From: Chryseobacterium sp. C-71
Lineage (GTDB): Bacteria; Bacteroidota; Bacteroidia; Flavobacteriales; Weeksellaceae
Assembly (NCBI RefSeq): GCF_020911865.1
Contig: NZ_CP087131.1
Location: 372,001 to 436,000 of the forward strand
Direction of reading: 5' to 3'
DNA: 64,000 nt
Shown here: positions 35,742 to 45,133 of the stretch, one piece after another
How positions within the stretch are numbered: the stretch's first letter is position 1
Layout of the letters: the number at the start of each line of letters is the position of its first letter
Position numbers and translations under genes: made by a program
Notes under the pieces: model-generated
Seen by the model: only the letters and a program-made list of their open reading frames with translations
The model's database searches: none
Told to the model about the DNA's origin: nothing

Positions 35742-36571
35742 ATGAAAAAAAAGCAGTTTGAACCCCTGGAAATTGATACTTTCGAAGCAACTAAATATCC
35801 TTTTCCCAGGCACAGTCATACTTACTACGAATTGATCTATATTTCAAAAGGTTCCGGAAGTCATCATACTAATCAGATTGTCATTCCATATAAAGCCGGA
35901 GATCTGTATCTCATTTCTCCTGATGATGAGCATTTCTTTGACATCAAAAAATCGACCAGCTTTTTCTTCATTAAATTTAACGATGCTTATTTTAAAGGAA
36001 ATAAACCGATCATCTGGTGATTGCATCACCAACAGAGATTATGCAGAATCATTTGCTGAAAGAAGAAAAACTGATTTTTGATGAACCCTGCAAAACGATT
36101 CTAAGAAAGACGGTAGAAAATATTTTCTAATACGGCAATTTTCATAAGATTTCATATTCACCTATCGTATTTTTTCAGGTACTCTTGATTTTCGGATTTA
36201 TTCGTGAGGCTTCACTTAAACTGAATATACGAATTGATAACGGCTTAACATAAAAAGATGATTTAATCTCCTACATTCATCAAAATATTTATACTCCGGA
36301 TAAAATAAGAGTCAATACTATTTCTAAACATTTTAATATTTCAAAAACCTATTTCAGTGCTTATTTTAAAAGAAATTTCGACGTTTCTTACCGAAATTAC
36401 ATTACAGATTACAAACTTAAGTTGATTGAAAAAAGAATTCAGTCCGGACAAATGACGATGAAGCAGATTGCTTTTGAATTTGGTTTTACAGATGAAAGTC
36501 ATTTGACCAACTATTTTAAAAATTTAAAGAAGATAAATCCTTCTGATTTTAAATTACAAAATCACGTATAA
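35742..36571 (+). pseudogene. AraC family regulator, frameshifted and with two stops
   Basis: The first frame (35742-36020) encodes the cupin-like sensor start with HSHTYYELIYISKGSGSHHTNQI. After KPI near 36006-36009 the reading shifts to another frame and continues DHLVIASPTEIMQNHLLKEEK. That frame has TAA at 36128 and TAA at 36251, then runs on with the AraC helix-turn-helix (ISKHFNISKTYFSAYFKRNF, QIAFEFGFTDESHLTNYFK) and ends at 36571. One frameshift and two stops mean a true pseudogene. The intact aldo/keto reductase operon is divergent from it. Confidence 0.9.
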
Positions 36572-36597
36572 AAAAAGCAGTTTCGAAATGAAACTGC
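36569..36597 (-). terminator. Terminator of the old yellow enzyme gene
   Basis: GCAGTTTC (36577-36584) pairs perfectly with GAAACTGC (36590-36597) around a five-base loop. On the minus strand a T run follows. Confidence 0.8.
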
Positions 36598-36620
36598 CTT
36601 ATCTAACTTTTAAAATCAAA

Positions 36621-37682
36621 TTAATACAAGACGCCAAGGCTCTCTGCAGAGAAATCTGAAATTTCTTCTGTTCTTCCTTCTTTTATTTTTTGTACCCACT
36701 GATGATCGGTCAATAATGCACGCCCTACAGCTACAAGATCAAAATCCTGACGCTCAAATCTGCGCAACAATTCTGAAAGATCAGCTTTTTCGCTTCCTTC
36801 ACCGGCAAATGCACTCATGAAATCACCTTTTAAACCTACAGACCCTACAGTTATCGTTGGCTGACCTGTAATTTTCTTTGCCCAACCAGCAAAATTTAAA
36901 TCAGAACCTTCAAATTCCGGTTCCCAAAAACGACGCTGAGAACAGTGAAAAATATCAATTCCGGCATCTTTCAACGGTAAAAGCCAGTCTTCCATTTCTG
37001 ACGGTGTTGCTGCCAATCTGCTTTTGTAATCCTGCTGCTTCCATTGAGAAAGTCGGATGATAATCGTGAAATCTTCACCTACTGCAGCTCTGATTGCTTT
37101 GATGACATCAACTGCAAAACGGCTTCTTTCTTTGATGTTTTTCCCACCGTATTCGTCTGTTCTTGTATTCGTAACTTCCCAAAAAAACTGATCGATCAAA
37201 TAGCCGTGAGCTCCATGAATTTCAACACAATCAAAGCCTAAATCTTTGGCAGATTTTGCAGATGCTGCAAACTGTGCGATGGTATCTTTGATATCTTCTA
37301 AAGTCATAGTGGAAGCCTTTTCCATCGGGATTTCCGGATAGGTTTCAGAACTTCTGGTATCACCTACGTGCCAGATTTGTGGTCCCATTTTTCCACCATT
37401 TTGGTGAACGGCATCAATTACGTTTTTCCAGCCTTGCAAAGCTTCCGTTCCGTAGAAATCGGGAATGTTTTGAATGTTTTTTGAGGCAGGACGATTGATT
37501 ACTGTACCTTCTGATAAAATCAAGCCTACGTTTGCTGCAGCTCTTCTTGCATAGTAATCTTCAATTGCCTTCGTAGGAACTCCATTATCAGAGTGGGCTC
37601 TTGTCATGGGTGCCATTACTAATCTGTTTTTAAGGTTCAGATTTTTATAATTGAATGGAGCAAATAATGCGTCTATATTCAT
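36621..37682 (-). CDS. Old yellow enzyme family alkene reductase
   Basis: This 353-residue FMN-dependent NAD(P)H oxidoreductase reduces activated alkenes and nitro compounds. The barrel begins LFAPFNYKNLNLKNRLVMAPMTRAHSDNGVP, with the FMN-binding MAPMTR. The substrate-binding pair and second catalytic block appear in DCVEIHGAHGYLIDQFFWEVTNTRTDEYGG, and DLVAVGRALLTD closes the FMN phosphate site. It is divergent from an HxlR regulator, a common arrangement in which HxlR represses the reductase until an electrophile appears. Confidence 0.92.
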   Translation of the reverse strand: MNIDALFAPFNYKNLNLKNRLVMAPMTRAHSDNGVPTKAIEDYYARRAAANVGLILSEGTVINRPASKNIQNIPDFYGTEALQGWKNVIDAVHQNGGKMGPQIWHVGDTRSSETYPEIPMEKASTMTLEDIKDTIAQFAASAKSAKDLGFDCVEIHGAHGYLIDQFFWEVTNTRTDEYGGKNIKERSRFAVDVIKAIRAAVGEDFTIIIRLSQWKQQDYKSRLAATPSEMEDWLLPLKDAGIDIFHCSQRRFWEPEFEGSDLNFAGWAKKITGQPTITVGSVGLKGDFMSAFAGEGSEKADLSELLRRFERQDFDLVAVGRALLTDHQWVQKIKEGRTEEISDFSAESLGVLY

Positions 37683-37718
37683 CTTTTTAAATTAATTTAA
37701 ATTTTTAAATTCCTTATT

Positions 37719-37733
37719 GTTACACAAAGTAAC
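37719..37733. promoter_or_regulatory. GTTAC/GTAAC inverted repeat, candidate HxlR operator
   Basis: GTTAC and GTAAC flank five bases. Two further GTAAC half-sites occur at 37776 and 37787, all between the divergent OYE and hxlR genes. A TAnnTTTG-like TATTTTTG lies at 37745. Function is inferred from position and symmetry. Confidence 0.4.
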
Positions 37734-37812
37734 TAATAATAGTTTATTTTTGTACCATGTAGTTAAAAAAAACTAGTAACTTAGTGGTAACTAATAACTA
37801 ATTTAACACATC

Positions 37813-38160
37813 ATGAGACAGGAAAAAATGAAACAGTGCAACTGTCCGCTCGGAAAGGCCATGTCAGCTTTGGGCAGCAAATGGAAACCCATTATTGTGT
37901 TGGTCATTAAAGACCGCACTTTGAGATTTGGAGAAATCGCAGCACGGATTTCGGTAATTTCACGAAAAGTTCTTACCGATCAATTGAGAGAAATGGAAGA
38001 AGACAAATTGATTATCAGAGAAGAATTCAAAGAATTACCGCCAAGAGTAGAGTATCACCTTACTAAAAAAGGGTTGGCATTACTGCCTATTTTAAATTTG
38101 CTTGAAGAATGGGAAAATGAGTTTGATTTCACTGACAAAAAATCGGATGCTACTGTTTAA
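37813..38160 (+). CDS. HxlR family transcriptional regulator
   Basis: This 115-residue winged-helix regulator has the HxlR signature CPLGKAMSALGSKWKPIIVLVI and RFGEIAARISVISRKVLTDQLREMEEDKLI, followed by PPRVEYHLTKKG. The N-terminal cysteines (CNC, plus CPL) may sense electrophiles or oxidants, as in the YodB and HypR relatives. It is divergent from the old yellow enzyme gene and 31 bases before the acetyltransferase gene, so both may be its targets. Confidence 0.9.
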   Translation: MRQEKMKQCNCPLGKAMSALGSKWKPIIVLVIKDRTLRFGEIAARISVISRKVLTDQLREMEEDKLIIREEFKELPPRVEYHLTKKGLALLPILNLLEEWENEFDFTDKKSDATV

Positions 38161-38191
38161 TTAAAATAAAAAGACTGACTGTTATAAAAAA

Positions 38192-38818
38192 ATGAAAATA
38201 ATAGATATAGAAAGCTGGAACAGAAAGGAACATTTTGAATTTTTCTCAAAAATGCAAAGTCCGTTTTTCGGATTCACTACCGAAGTTGACTGTACAAAAG
38301 CTTATGATGATGCAAAAGAACAAGGACATTCTTTTTATGCTGTTTATCTACACAAATCAATGATTGCCATCAACATGGTGGATGAATTGAAACTTAGAAT
38401 CGTTGACGGAAAAGTAGTTTTATATGATGAAGTGCACGTAGGAGGTACTATCGGAAGAGCTGACGGAACTTTTGGATTTTCCTTCTTTGAGTATTCTGAA
38501 GATTTTGAAATTTTTAACACCCGATTACAAGATCAGGTAAAAACAGTGCAAAACTCTTCTGGCTTAGGAATCAGCAATGATGTCTTACCGATAAATCATA
38601 TCAGGCATACAACCATTCCGTGGAAATCGTTTTCTGCTATGCTTCATCCGACTAATTTTGATCCGAAAGAATGTATTCCGAAAATTACGTTTGGAAAATT
38701 CAACATCCGTGACGGTAAAAAATATCTTCCCGTTTCAATCGAAGCGCATCATGGTTTGGCAGATGGAATTCATTTAGCGAAATACTTTGAAGAATTTGAA
38801 AGACAACTAAGTTTATAA
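38192..38818 (+). CDS. Chloramphenicol acetyltransferase-like enzyme (type A)
   Basis: This 208-residue acetyltransferase has the CAT trimer-fold features. The catalytic His187 and nearby Asp191 sit in EAHHGLADGIHLAKYFEEFE, matching the HHxxxDG motif. The upstream TNFDPKECIPKITFGKF segment mirrors the CAT region before the active site. Such genes can give chloramphenicol resistance, but many environmental homologues have no proven drug activity. It follows the HxlR regulator on the same strand. Confidence 0.85.
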   Translation: MKIIDIESWNRKEHFEFFSKMQSPFFGFTTEVDCTKAYDDAKEQGHSFYAVYLHKSMIAINMVDELKLRIVDGKVVLYDEVHVGGTIGRADGTFGFSFFEYSEDFEIFNTRLQDQVKTVQNSSGLGISNDVLPINHIRHTTIPWKSFSAMLHPTNFDPKECIPKITFGKFNIRDGKKYLPVSIEAHHGLADGIHLAKYFEEFERQLSL

Positions 38819-38856
38819 CAATAAAAAATCCTGAGTAAATCAGGATTTTCTTTTTT
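38819..38856. terminator. Bidirectional terminator between CAT-like and NrtR-like genes
   Basis: AAAATCCTGA (38825-38834) pairs perfectly with TCAGGATTTT (38840-38849) around a five-base loop. T runs are available on both strands, between convergent genes. Confidence 0.88.
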
Positions 38857-39604
38857 ACCAGTTATTCAAACCGTTTTCTAAAGCTTTTTTATAATTTTCT
38901 TCATCAAAAGAGTACAGGTCAGGAGACTTGTGAGCTCCACCACGGCGTTGCTCATCTAATTTTCTGAGAATTCCCAAATTTTTAATCTTTCTGTAGAAAT
39001 TCCCTCTGTTGAGCTCTTTTCCTAAAATTGTTTCATACAATTTCTGTAATTCTGAAAGGGTGAATTTCTCCGTTAAAAGATTATAACCGATTGGTTTATA
39101 GGAAATTCTTTCTCTTAAAGCGAGTAATGCTTTATCAATGATTTCGCGGTGATCCATCGCCAATTCAATCTCATTAAGCTGGCTTAGATATACCCATTCA
39201 CACTTATCACTGAATTCGTCAATGATGAGATTCGCATTGTCAGGATTATATAAAGCGTAATATCCAATAGAAACGAAACGTTGCTTGTGCCACAGAGAAT
39301 CATCAAAATCTTCGAAATAAAATTCACTTCTTTTATTTTTTCCAAAAACTGCAAATTCTTCAAGATAAACATCTGATATTCCTGCTCTTTCTCTTAAAAC
39401 GCGTTTTGCTGCATCATCTAAATCTTCATTTTTTTTCACGTAACCACCAGGTAGAAGCCATTGTTTACGGTAAGTCATTTGAAGAAGCAGTACTTTCAGT
39501 TCACTTTTATCAAAACCAAAAACGACCGGGTCGGCCGACAGATGGGGAAGGTAAAGGTCTTTAGCTTCTTCAGATTTCCTTAAAAATTGTTGTTGTGAAT
39601 CCAT
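38855..39604 (-). CDS. NrtR-like Nudix-domain transcriptional regulator
   Basis: This 249-residue protein has a Nudix domain at about residues 20-160 (VVFGFDKSELKVLLLQMTYRKQWLLPGGYVKKNEDLDD) and a winged-helix C-terminus (about 165-240, FTLSELQKLYETILGKELNRGNFYRKIKNL). The Nudix box is degenerate (AAKRVLRERAGI in place of the REUxEExGU core), so catalysis is unlikely. In Bacteroidetes such regulators, including AraR, control sugar pathways. Its gene is divergent from the TonB receptor of the downstream glycoside locus, so it may regulate that locus. Confidence 0.88.
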   Translation of the reverse strand: MDSQQQFLRKSEEAKDLYLPHLSADPVVFGFDKSELKVLLLQMTYRKQWLLPGGYVKKNEDLDDAAKRVLRERAGISDVYLEEFAVFGKNKRSEFYFEDFDDSLWHKQRFVSIGYYALYNPDNANLIIDEFSDKCEWVYLSQLNEIELAMDHREIIDKALLALRERISYKPIGYNLLTEKFTLSELQKLYETILGKELNRGNFYRKIKNLGILRKLDEQRRGGAHKSPDLYSFDEENYKKALENGLNNW

Positions 39605-40153
39605 ATAATGTGTTTGTGAATCTCTAATATGACAAATTTAACATTAAAATATTAAGAATTTTTGAAATATGGTAGATAGAATAAGAATTTGGGGATTTTT
39701 TAACTTGATTTTTATCATAGTTTCTATATGAACCAATGATAATTTAAACATTAATGAATTTTAATTTATTAATAATCAATACTTTAAATTAAATATTAAT
39801 TTTTATTAATATTTTCTTTGGTAATTCGGGTAAACAATGTATAATTGTATTGTTTCATTATGAAGCAATGAAAAAAAAGCACATCTGTTATTAATTATTT
39901 ATTTCAAGGTATTCTTATTTGAATATCTATTTCTCAACAATAAATGAATTTCCTTTTCATCTAAAGTTGAAATACAATTTGGAATTAGATTGAAGTTTTA
40001 CATGAACTATGTTTTTTTAAAAATTAAAAAGTAGCAGGTTACTAAAAATTCCAAACAGTTTTAATGAATGTAGAAATCACCCAAAATTGGGTGCAGGAAA
40101 TGTTGTGCCTTGGAAAAAGGATAAAAAAGAAAAGACAAACTATATAATAAAAC
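39605..40153. other. 549-base divergent regulatory region of the glycoside locus
   Basis: No gene is seen. The minus-strand element TAAATTTG (39633-39640) is a likely -7 promoter for the NrtR-like gene. A 21-base palindrome lies at 39849-39869. The stretch just before the TonB receptor contains CCAAAATTGGG (40080-40090), another short palindrome. The rest is AT-rich. The length suggests a long leader or several control sites for the receptor gene. Confidence 0.5.
39849..39869. promoter_or_regulatory. 21-base palindrome, candidate sugar-regulator operator
   Basis: ATTGTTTCAT and ATGAAGCAAT surround one central T, with one mismatched pair (G-T). It sits between the NrtR-like regulator and the TonB receptor. 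NrtR-type operators in Bacteroidetes sugar loci are palindromes of about this size. Inferred. Confidence 0.45.
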
Positions 40154-42421
40154 ATGAGAAAATCTACACTTAAAATTTCAGCTCTTGGACTGATGCTTTC
40201 CTTCGCCACAGCTTTTGCACAGGAAAAGACAAACAGTCTTGCAGTGAAAAGCGCTATCAATGCTGCTGCAAAAACAGAGGAAGGCGTAAAAACCGTGACC
40301 ACCTCTTCAAAAGAAGACAACAACAGAAACGTAATGCTGAACGCAGCCAATAACACAAGTCCAAGAGACGTGAATATCGGTTTGCCCTCAACTGTGGGTG
40401 GAATTACCATTCTTGAAAACGACTTGCCCGCAGTATACTTCTTCTGGCCGGAACTTCCCAACAAAACGTGGAGGCAAAGTGTAGGCTTAGAAAAAACAGG
40501 ACTGCTAAAGATGGATCAATTGGCAAATACAATGGGTGACCTTGGTTTTGCAGTTAACTCTTATTCTCAAATCGGAACAAAGGATTTAAAAGTAAAAGGA
40601 AAATTTACAACAAGCACTTTCGGCTGGCTGCAGGGTGATGCCAATGTTTCGGGTCCTATATCTAAAAACGGCTGGACGTACACAGTTGGTGCCTTCGCCA
40701 ATTTTGACCCGAGCACCTATAAATTGGGTTTTGCCAGAAATGCCGATGAAACAAAGATTTTCAGAGCCGGAATAACCAAATATTTTAATGACGATAAGGG
40801 TAAAATCTCAGTTTTATACAAATATGCTGATTCGTACAGTCTTACCAATTATGCGGTTTTTGAATACGGACCGGAAGGTAAGGTAACCGAGCTGGATAAC
40901 TTCAAAATCGGTAGAGATTCTTACATAGTGCGTGAGGGAAATATGAAGTTTAAAGACGTTCTTTCCGGACAGACCTATTTTGCAAATCTTGCAGGGAATG
41001 ATAACAGGTCTAGCTCTCATAACATTGACGTTGTCGGAAATTATCTGCTGAATAACGGCTGGAATTTCAAATTCTCAACACGAGCCCACTTCTCAAAAGT
41101 AAAAATGGCCAACAGCATTCCTTTAAGTATTTTCAATGCTACCCCGGGAGCTGGTTACACACTGGCTTCAAACGGACAGGCGTATTCAGGCCCAGTCGGA
41201 ACGCAATTGGCAATGTACACGCCGGAAACACCGATTACGAGTGTTGCAGGACGTTTTTCACTGAACAAACAGGTGGGAAATCATAACCTTACCGTAGGTG
41301 TTTTGGAGCAATATTATCACATTGATAAATTCACCTCAAACCGTTCTTTCTTCTACCAAACGGTTGGCGCGCAGCCTCAAAGATTAATCGGTCCCAATAC
41401 AGATGCAGACGGTTTCTACAACTACAATACCGGCGCAGAATACCACAGCGGAACAGAAAATAAACTGTCTGTTTATGGAACAGATGAATGGAAAGTTTCT
41501 GATAATTTCAACTTGAGCTACGGTTTGCATCTGAAAAATCACATTCTGGACGGAGAATATTCTTTAACACCAAGAACGGTTGGTTTCAGCTTTACAGATC
41601 CAAGTCAATTCAATCAGATTAATCAGAGCTTTTTCCAGATTGGAGGTAGCTTGAACGCAACATACAACATTACCAAAAATTTTGGCGTGATCGCAAACGC
41701 TTTATACACCGAAGAAAACAGAAGACTGGAAAGTTATTCACAGGCTTTTGAACCCAATACCAATAAAATTAAAAGTCCGCTTGGTGCAATCGGAGTGTTC
41801 TGGAATACAGACTGGATTCAGCTGATTTCTCAGGCGACTTATCTGAAGAAAAATAACAACCTGAACCGATACAATCTTGTAAATCCAGCCAACAGTTCTC
41901 AGGCGCAGGTTGCAACGGTTTATTACGATATTCAGACATTGGGATGGACAACGGATTTTGTTTTAAAGCCATTCAAAGGATTTAACTTGCATTATTTGGT
42001 GACGTTCCAGAATCCGGTTTACAAGAAATTTAATTTTGATGCATTCGGAACTTCATATAACTACAGCGACAACAATGTGTTGGGTGTTGCTAAAACTTTA
42101 ATGGAAATCGACCCGAGTTACACGATTGACAAGTGGAGATTCTGGGCAAGTTTCAGATATTTTTCAAAACAATATGCAAACCTTACCAACGCTTTATATT
42201 TCGCTCCAAGATGGGAAACTTTCGGTGGGGTAAGTTATACGGTGAACAAAAATATCAACCTTGGCGCAACGGTTATCAACTTCCTGAACCAAAGAGGGGC
42301 GAGCGGAACCATAAACGGTGCTGAACTGATTACCGATGCAAGTCCATACTACGGAAAATTATTGACGGGAACTTACATTATGCCACTAACAGGTCAGTTT
42401 TCTGTAAGCTTTAATTTCTAA
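40154..42421 (+). CDS. TonB-dependent outer-membrane receptor
   Basis: This 755-residue receptor has a signal peptide (about 1-22, AFAQ) and a short low-complexity spacer. A plug-like region follows with SPRDVNIGLPSTVGGITILENDLPAVY, then a 22-strand barrel ending in TGQFSVSFNF with a terminal Phe. It lacks the N-terminal carboxypeptidase-regulatory domain typical of SusC, and no SusD follows. It is likely to import a small glycoside or oligosaccharide. The GH3 gene begins 11 bases downstream, so the two are co-transcribed. Confidence 0.85.
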   Translation: MRKSTLKISALGLMLSFATAFAQEKTNSLAVKSAINAAAKTEEGVKTVTTSSKEDNNRNVMLNAANNTSPRDVNIGLPSTVGGITILENDLPAVYFFWPELPNKTWRQSVGLEKTGLLKMDQLANTMGDLGFAVNSYSQIGTKDLKVKGKFTTSTFGWLQGDANVSGPISKNGWTYTVGAFANFDPSTYKLGFARNADETKIFRAGITKYFNDDKGKISVLYKYADSYSLTNYAVFEYGPEGKVTELDNFKIGRDSYIVREGNMKFKDVLSGQTYFANLAGNDNRSSSHNIDVVGNYLLNNGWNFKFSTRAHFSKVKMANSIPLSIFNATPGAGYTLASNGQAYSGPVGTQLAMYTPETPITSVAGRFSLNKQVGNHNLTVGVLEQYYHIDKFTSNRSFFYQTVGAQPQRLIGPNTDADGFYNYNTGAEYHSGTENKLSVYGTDEWKVSDNFNLSYGLHLKNHILDGEYSLTPRTVGFSFTDPSQFNQINQSFFQIGGSLNATYNITKNFGVIANALYTEENRRLESYSQAFEPNTNKIKSPLGAIGVFWNTDWIQLISQATYLKKNNNLNRYNLVNPANSSQAQVATVYYDIQTLGWTTDFVLKPFKGFNLHYLVTFQNPVYKKFNFDAFGTSYNYSDNNVLGVAKTLMEIDPSYTIDKWRFWASFRYFSKQYANLTNALYFAPRWETFGGVSYTVNKNINLGATVINFLNQRGASGTINGAELITDASPYYGKLLTGTYIMPLTGQFSVSFNF

Positions 42422-42432
42422 AATTTAAAACA

Positions 42433-44724
42433 ATGAAAAAATCAGTATTCAATATCGCCGCTTTATTTTTGGGTGTGACTGCATTTTCTCAAAATATCCA
42501 AACCGTGACCAATTCCAAAGGTCCTGTTTTAGGATATTCTGCAGATTCAGGCGTCAAGATTTTGACGGTGGGCGGAAATAAATTCAAAGATTTAAACAAA
42601 AACGGAAAACTCGACAAATACGAAGACTGGAGACTTCCGGTTGACGAAAGAGCCAAAGATTTAGCTTCAAAAATGTCCGTCGAGCAGATTGCAGGATTAA
42701 TGTTGTACAGTGGTCACCAATCGGTTCCGGCTCCTGCAGAAGGTTTCAGAGCAGGAAAATACAACGGAATGTTTTACAAAGAAAGCGGTGCAAAAGCTTT
42801 TGATTTAACAGACCAGCAAAAGAAATTTTTAAAAGAAGATAATCTTCGTCACGTTTTGGTAACAACGGTAGAATCTCCGGAAATTGCTGCAAAATGGAGC
42901 AATAATATTCAGGCTTACATCGAAGGTTTGGGATTAGGAATTCCTGCCAACAACAGTACAGACCCTAGACATTCGGCAACGGTAACAGCAGAATTTAATG
43001 AAGGAGCAGGCGGACAAATTTCTCTTTGGCCGGACGGTTTGGCAATGGGTGCAACTTTCGACCCGGAATTGGTGAAGAAATTCGGAAATATCGCCGCTCA
43101 GGAATACAGAGCATTGGGAATTTCAACCGCTTTATCGCCTCAGATTGATTTAGGAACAGAACCTCGCTGGTATAGAATCGCTTACGTTTTCAGTGAAAGT
43201 CCGGAATTGACGGCAGATTTAGGAAGAGGTTACATCGACGGTTTCCAGACAACCATCGGAAGTAAAAACGGTTGGGGAAATAAAAGTGTAAATGCAATGG
43301 TGAAACACTGGCCGGGAGGCGGACCTGAGGAAGGTGGTCGTGACGGTCACTGGGCAATGGGAAAATTTGCGGTTTATCCGGGAAATAATTTCCAGAATCA
43401 CGTAAAACCGTTTACTGAAGGTGCTTTCAAACTCAATGGCGGAACCAAAGAAGCTTCTGCGGTAATGCCTTATTATACGATTAGTTTCAATCAGGATACG
43501 AAAAACGGAGAAAACGTTGGAAACGGCTACAGCAAATATTTAATCACCGATTTACTCCGTGGAAAATACAAATACGACGGCGTAGTCTGTACCGATTGGT
43601 TAATCACCGCAGACGAACCAAAATCTCCGGGAGGATTTGCCGGAAAACCTTGGGGAGCAGAAAAATTGTCAATCGCTCAACGTCATTACAAAGTGTTAGA
43701 AGCCGGCGTTGACCAGTTCGGAGGAAACAACGATAAAGCTCCTGTTTTGGAAGCCTATCAAATGGGCGTGAAAGAACACGGTGAAAAGGCATACCGTGCA
43801 AAATTTGAGCAGTCAGCGGTTCGTTTATTGAGAAATTTCTTCAGAACCGGATTGTTTGAAAACCCTTACGTTAACGTTGAAGAAACCAAGAAAATCGTTG
43901 GTAATCCTGAATTTATGAAAGCAGGTTACGAAGCTCAGGTAAAATCCATCGTACTATTGAAAAACAAAGCCAATATTCTTCCGATTAAAGAAAGAAAAAC
44001 GGTTTACATTCCGAAAAGATATTCTCCTGCAACCTTCAACTGGTGGGGAGTTTACACCGGACCATCTTTGGAATATCCTGTCGATATCGAAAAAGTGAAG
44101 AAACATTTTAACGTAACCAATGACCCTGCAAAAGCTGATTTCGCTTTGGTTTTTGTGAAAAGTCCGCACAGTGAAGAAGGTGGTTACAGCGACATCGACG
44201 CGAAAGAAGGTGGAAACGGCTATGTACCGATTTCTCTTCAGTATCAGACGTACACGGCAACCGAAGCTCGTGAAAAAAGTATTGCAGCGGGAGACCCAGT
44301 TGTAGCATCGAATGTTCACGACAGAACGTTCAAGAACAAAACTTCTACAGCGACTAATTTCACAGATTTGCTAGCGATAGAAAATGCTTACAAAGCAATG
44401 AACGGAAAGCCGGTCATCGTTTCTATCACAGCTTCCAAGCCAATGATTTTTAATGAGTTTGAAAATCACGCAGATGCAATTCTGATGAATTTCAATGTAT
44501 CCAATCAGGCAGTTGTGGATATTGTGACCGGAAAATACGAACCTTCAGGTTTGCTTCCTTTACAGATGCCTGCGAATATGGCGACGGTTGAAAAGCAGAA
44601 AGAAGATGTTCCTTATGATATGGAAACACACAAAGATTCCGAAGGTCACAACTACGATTTCGGATATGGAATGAACTGGTCAGGTGTGATTAAAGACGTC
44701 AGAACTCATAAATATCATAAGTAA
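42433..44724 (+). CDS. Secreted GH3 glycosidase
   Basis: This 763-residue family 3 hydrolase has a signal peptide (about 1-19, AFSQ) and an N-terminal calcium-binding-like loop FKDLNKNGKLDKYEDWRLP. The barrel has VKHWPGGGPEEGG and the nucleophile Asp388 in YDGVVCTDWLI. The C-terminal domain contains SIVLLKNKANILPI. It lacks the fibronectin III domain of BglX. Its substrate specificity is not evident; the locus suggests a beta-glycoside. The N-terminal loop recurs in the GH3 at 47257. It ends in a strong terminator. Confidence 0.9.
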   Translation: MKKSVFNIAALFLGVTAFSQNIQTVTNSKGPVLGYSADSGVKILTVGGNKFKDLNKNGKLDKYEDWRLPVDERAKDLASKMSVEQIAGLMLYSGHQSVPAPAEGFRAGKYNGMFYKESGAKAFDLTDQQKKFLKEDNLRHVLVTTVESPEIAAKWSNNIQAYIEGLGLGIPANNSTDPRHSATVTAEFNEGAGGQISLWPDGLAMGATFDPELVKKFGNIAAQEYRALGISTALSPQIDLGTEPRWYRIAYVFSESPELTADLGRGYIDGFQTTIGSKNGWGNKSVNAMVKHWPGGGPEEGGRDGHWAMGKFAVYPGNNFQNHVKPFTEGAFKLNGGTKEASAVMPYYTISFNQDTKNGENVGNGYSKYLITDLLRGKYKYDGVVCTDWLITADEPKSPGGFAGKPWGAEKLSIAQRHYKVLEAGVDQFGGNNDKAPVLEAYQMGVKEHGEKAYRAKFEQSAVRLLRNFFRTGLFENPYVNVEETKKIVGNPEFMKAGYEAQVKSIVLLKNKANILPIKERKTVYIPKRYSPATFNWWGVYTGPSLEYPVDIEKVKKHFNVTNDPAKADFALVFVKSPHSEEGGYSDIDAKEGGNGYVPISLQYQTYTATEAREKSIAAGDPVVASNVHDRTFKNKTSTATNFTDLLAIENAYKAMNGKPVIVSITASKPMIFNEFENHADAILMNFNVSNQAVVDIVTGKYEPSGLLPLQMPANMATVEKQKEDVPYDMETHKDSEGHNYDFGYGMNWSGVIKDVRTHKYHK

Positions 44725-44756
44725 TAGTTCATCAAAAAATTAGTTAATTGATGTCT

Positions 44757-44790
44757 TGAGACCGGGCATTAGGTTCGGTCTCATTTCTTT
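44757..44790 (+). terminator. Terminator after the GH3 gene
   Basis: TGAGACCG (44757-44764) pairs perfectly with CGGTCTCA (44776-44783) around an eleven-base loop, followed by TTTCTTTT. Confidence 0.75.
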
Positions 44791-44802
44791 TAACCGTATT
44801 TA

Positions 44803-45002
44803 TTTGGGCAGCTTTATCCGCCTTCCACTCCCAATCTTTTTTGCAGACGATTTCTGTTTAAATAGAACTTGAATACAAAGCAAAAAAGGATTTCCGTTCA
44901 AGTCGGGCTGCGCTTCGCAAAGTTGAAGTTTTGTCTTTTAACAAATAGTTTGTCATTCCGTAGGAATCTAAACAGTCGAGATTCCTACGGAATGACAAAC
45001 TA
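44803..45002. repeat. Repeat block: TTTGGGCAGCT element plus perfect inverted repeat
   Basis: Within the 409-base gap 44725-45133 there are two elements. The first (44803-44912) is bounded by TTTGGGCAGCT and TCAAGTCGGGCTGCG, as at 28392-28497. The second is a perfect 24-base inverted repeat (44946-44969 with 44979-45002, nine-base loop) of the GTCATTC family. After it, 45045-45120 resembles the spacer at 91-256 (aacgcctttgc...). Confidence 0.85.
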
Positions 45003-45133
45003 ACTTGAAAATCTTAGCTGAGGGAAATCGAAGATTCGACGAAGTCAAACGCCTTTGCTAACGGAAAATTTGCAGAACAACATTAAAAAAACTTAGCGCT
45101 CTTTGCGTTTAAAAAAATTAAAATCAAATCAAA

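Noticed and set aside
40042..40464. 140-residue minus-strand frame over the start of the TonB receptor gene
   Set aside because: It overlaps the signal peptide and plug region of the receptor and shows no family pattern.
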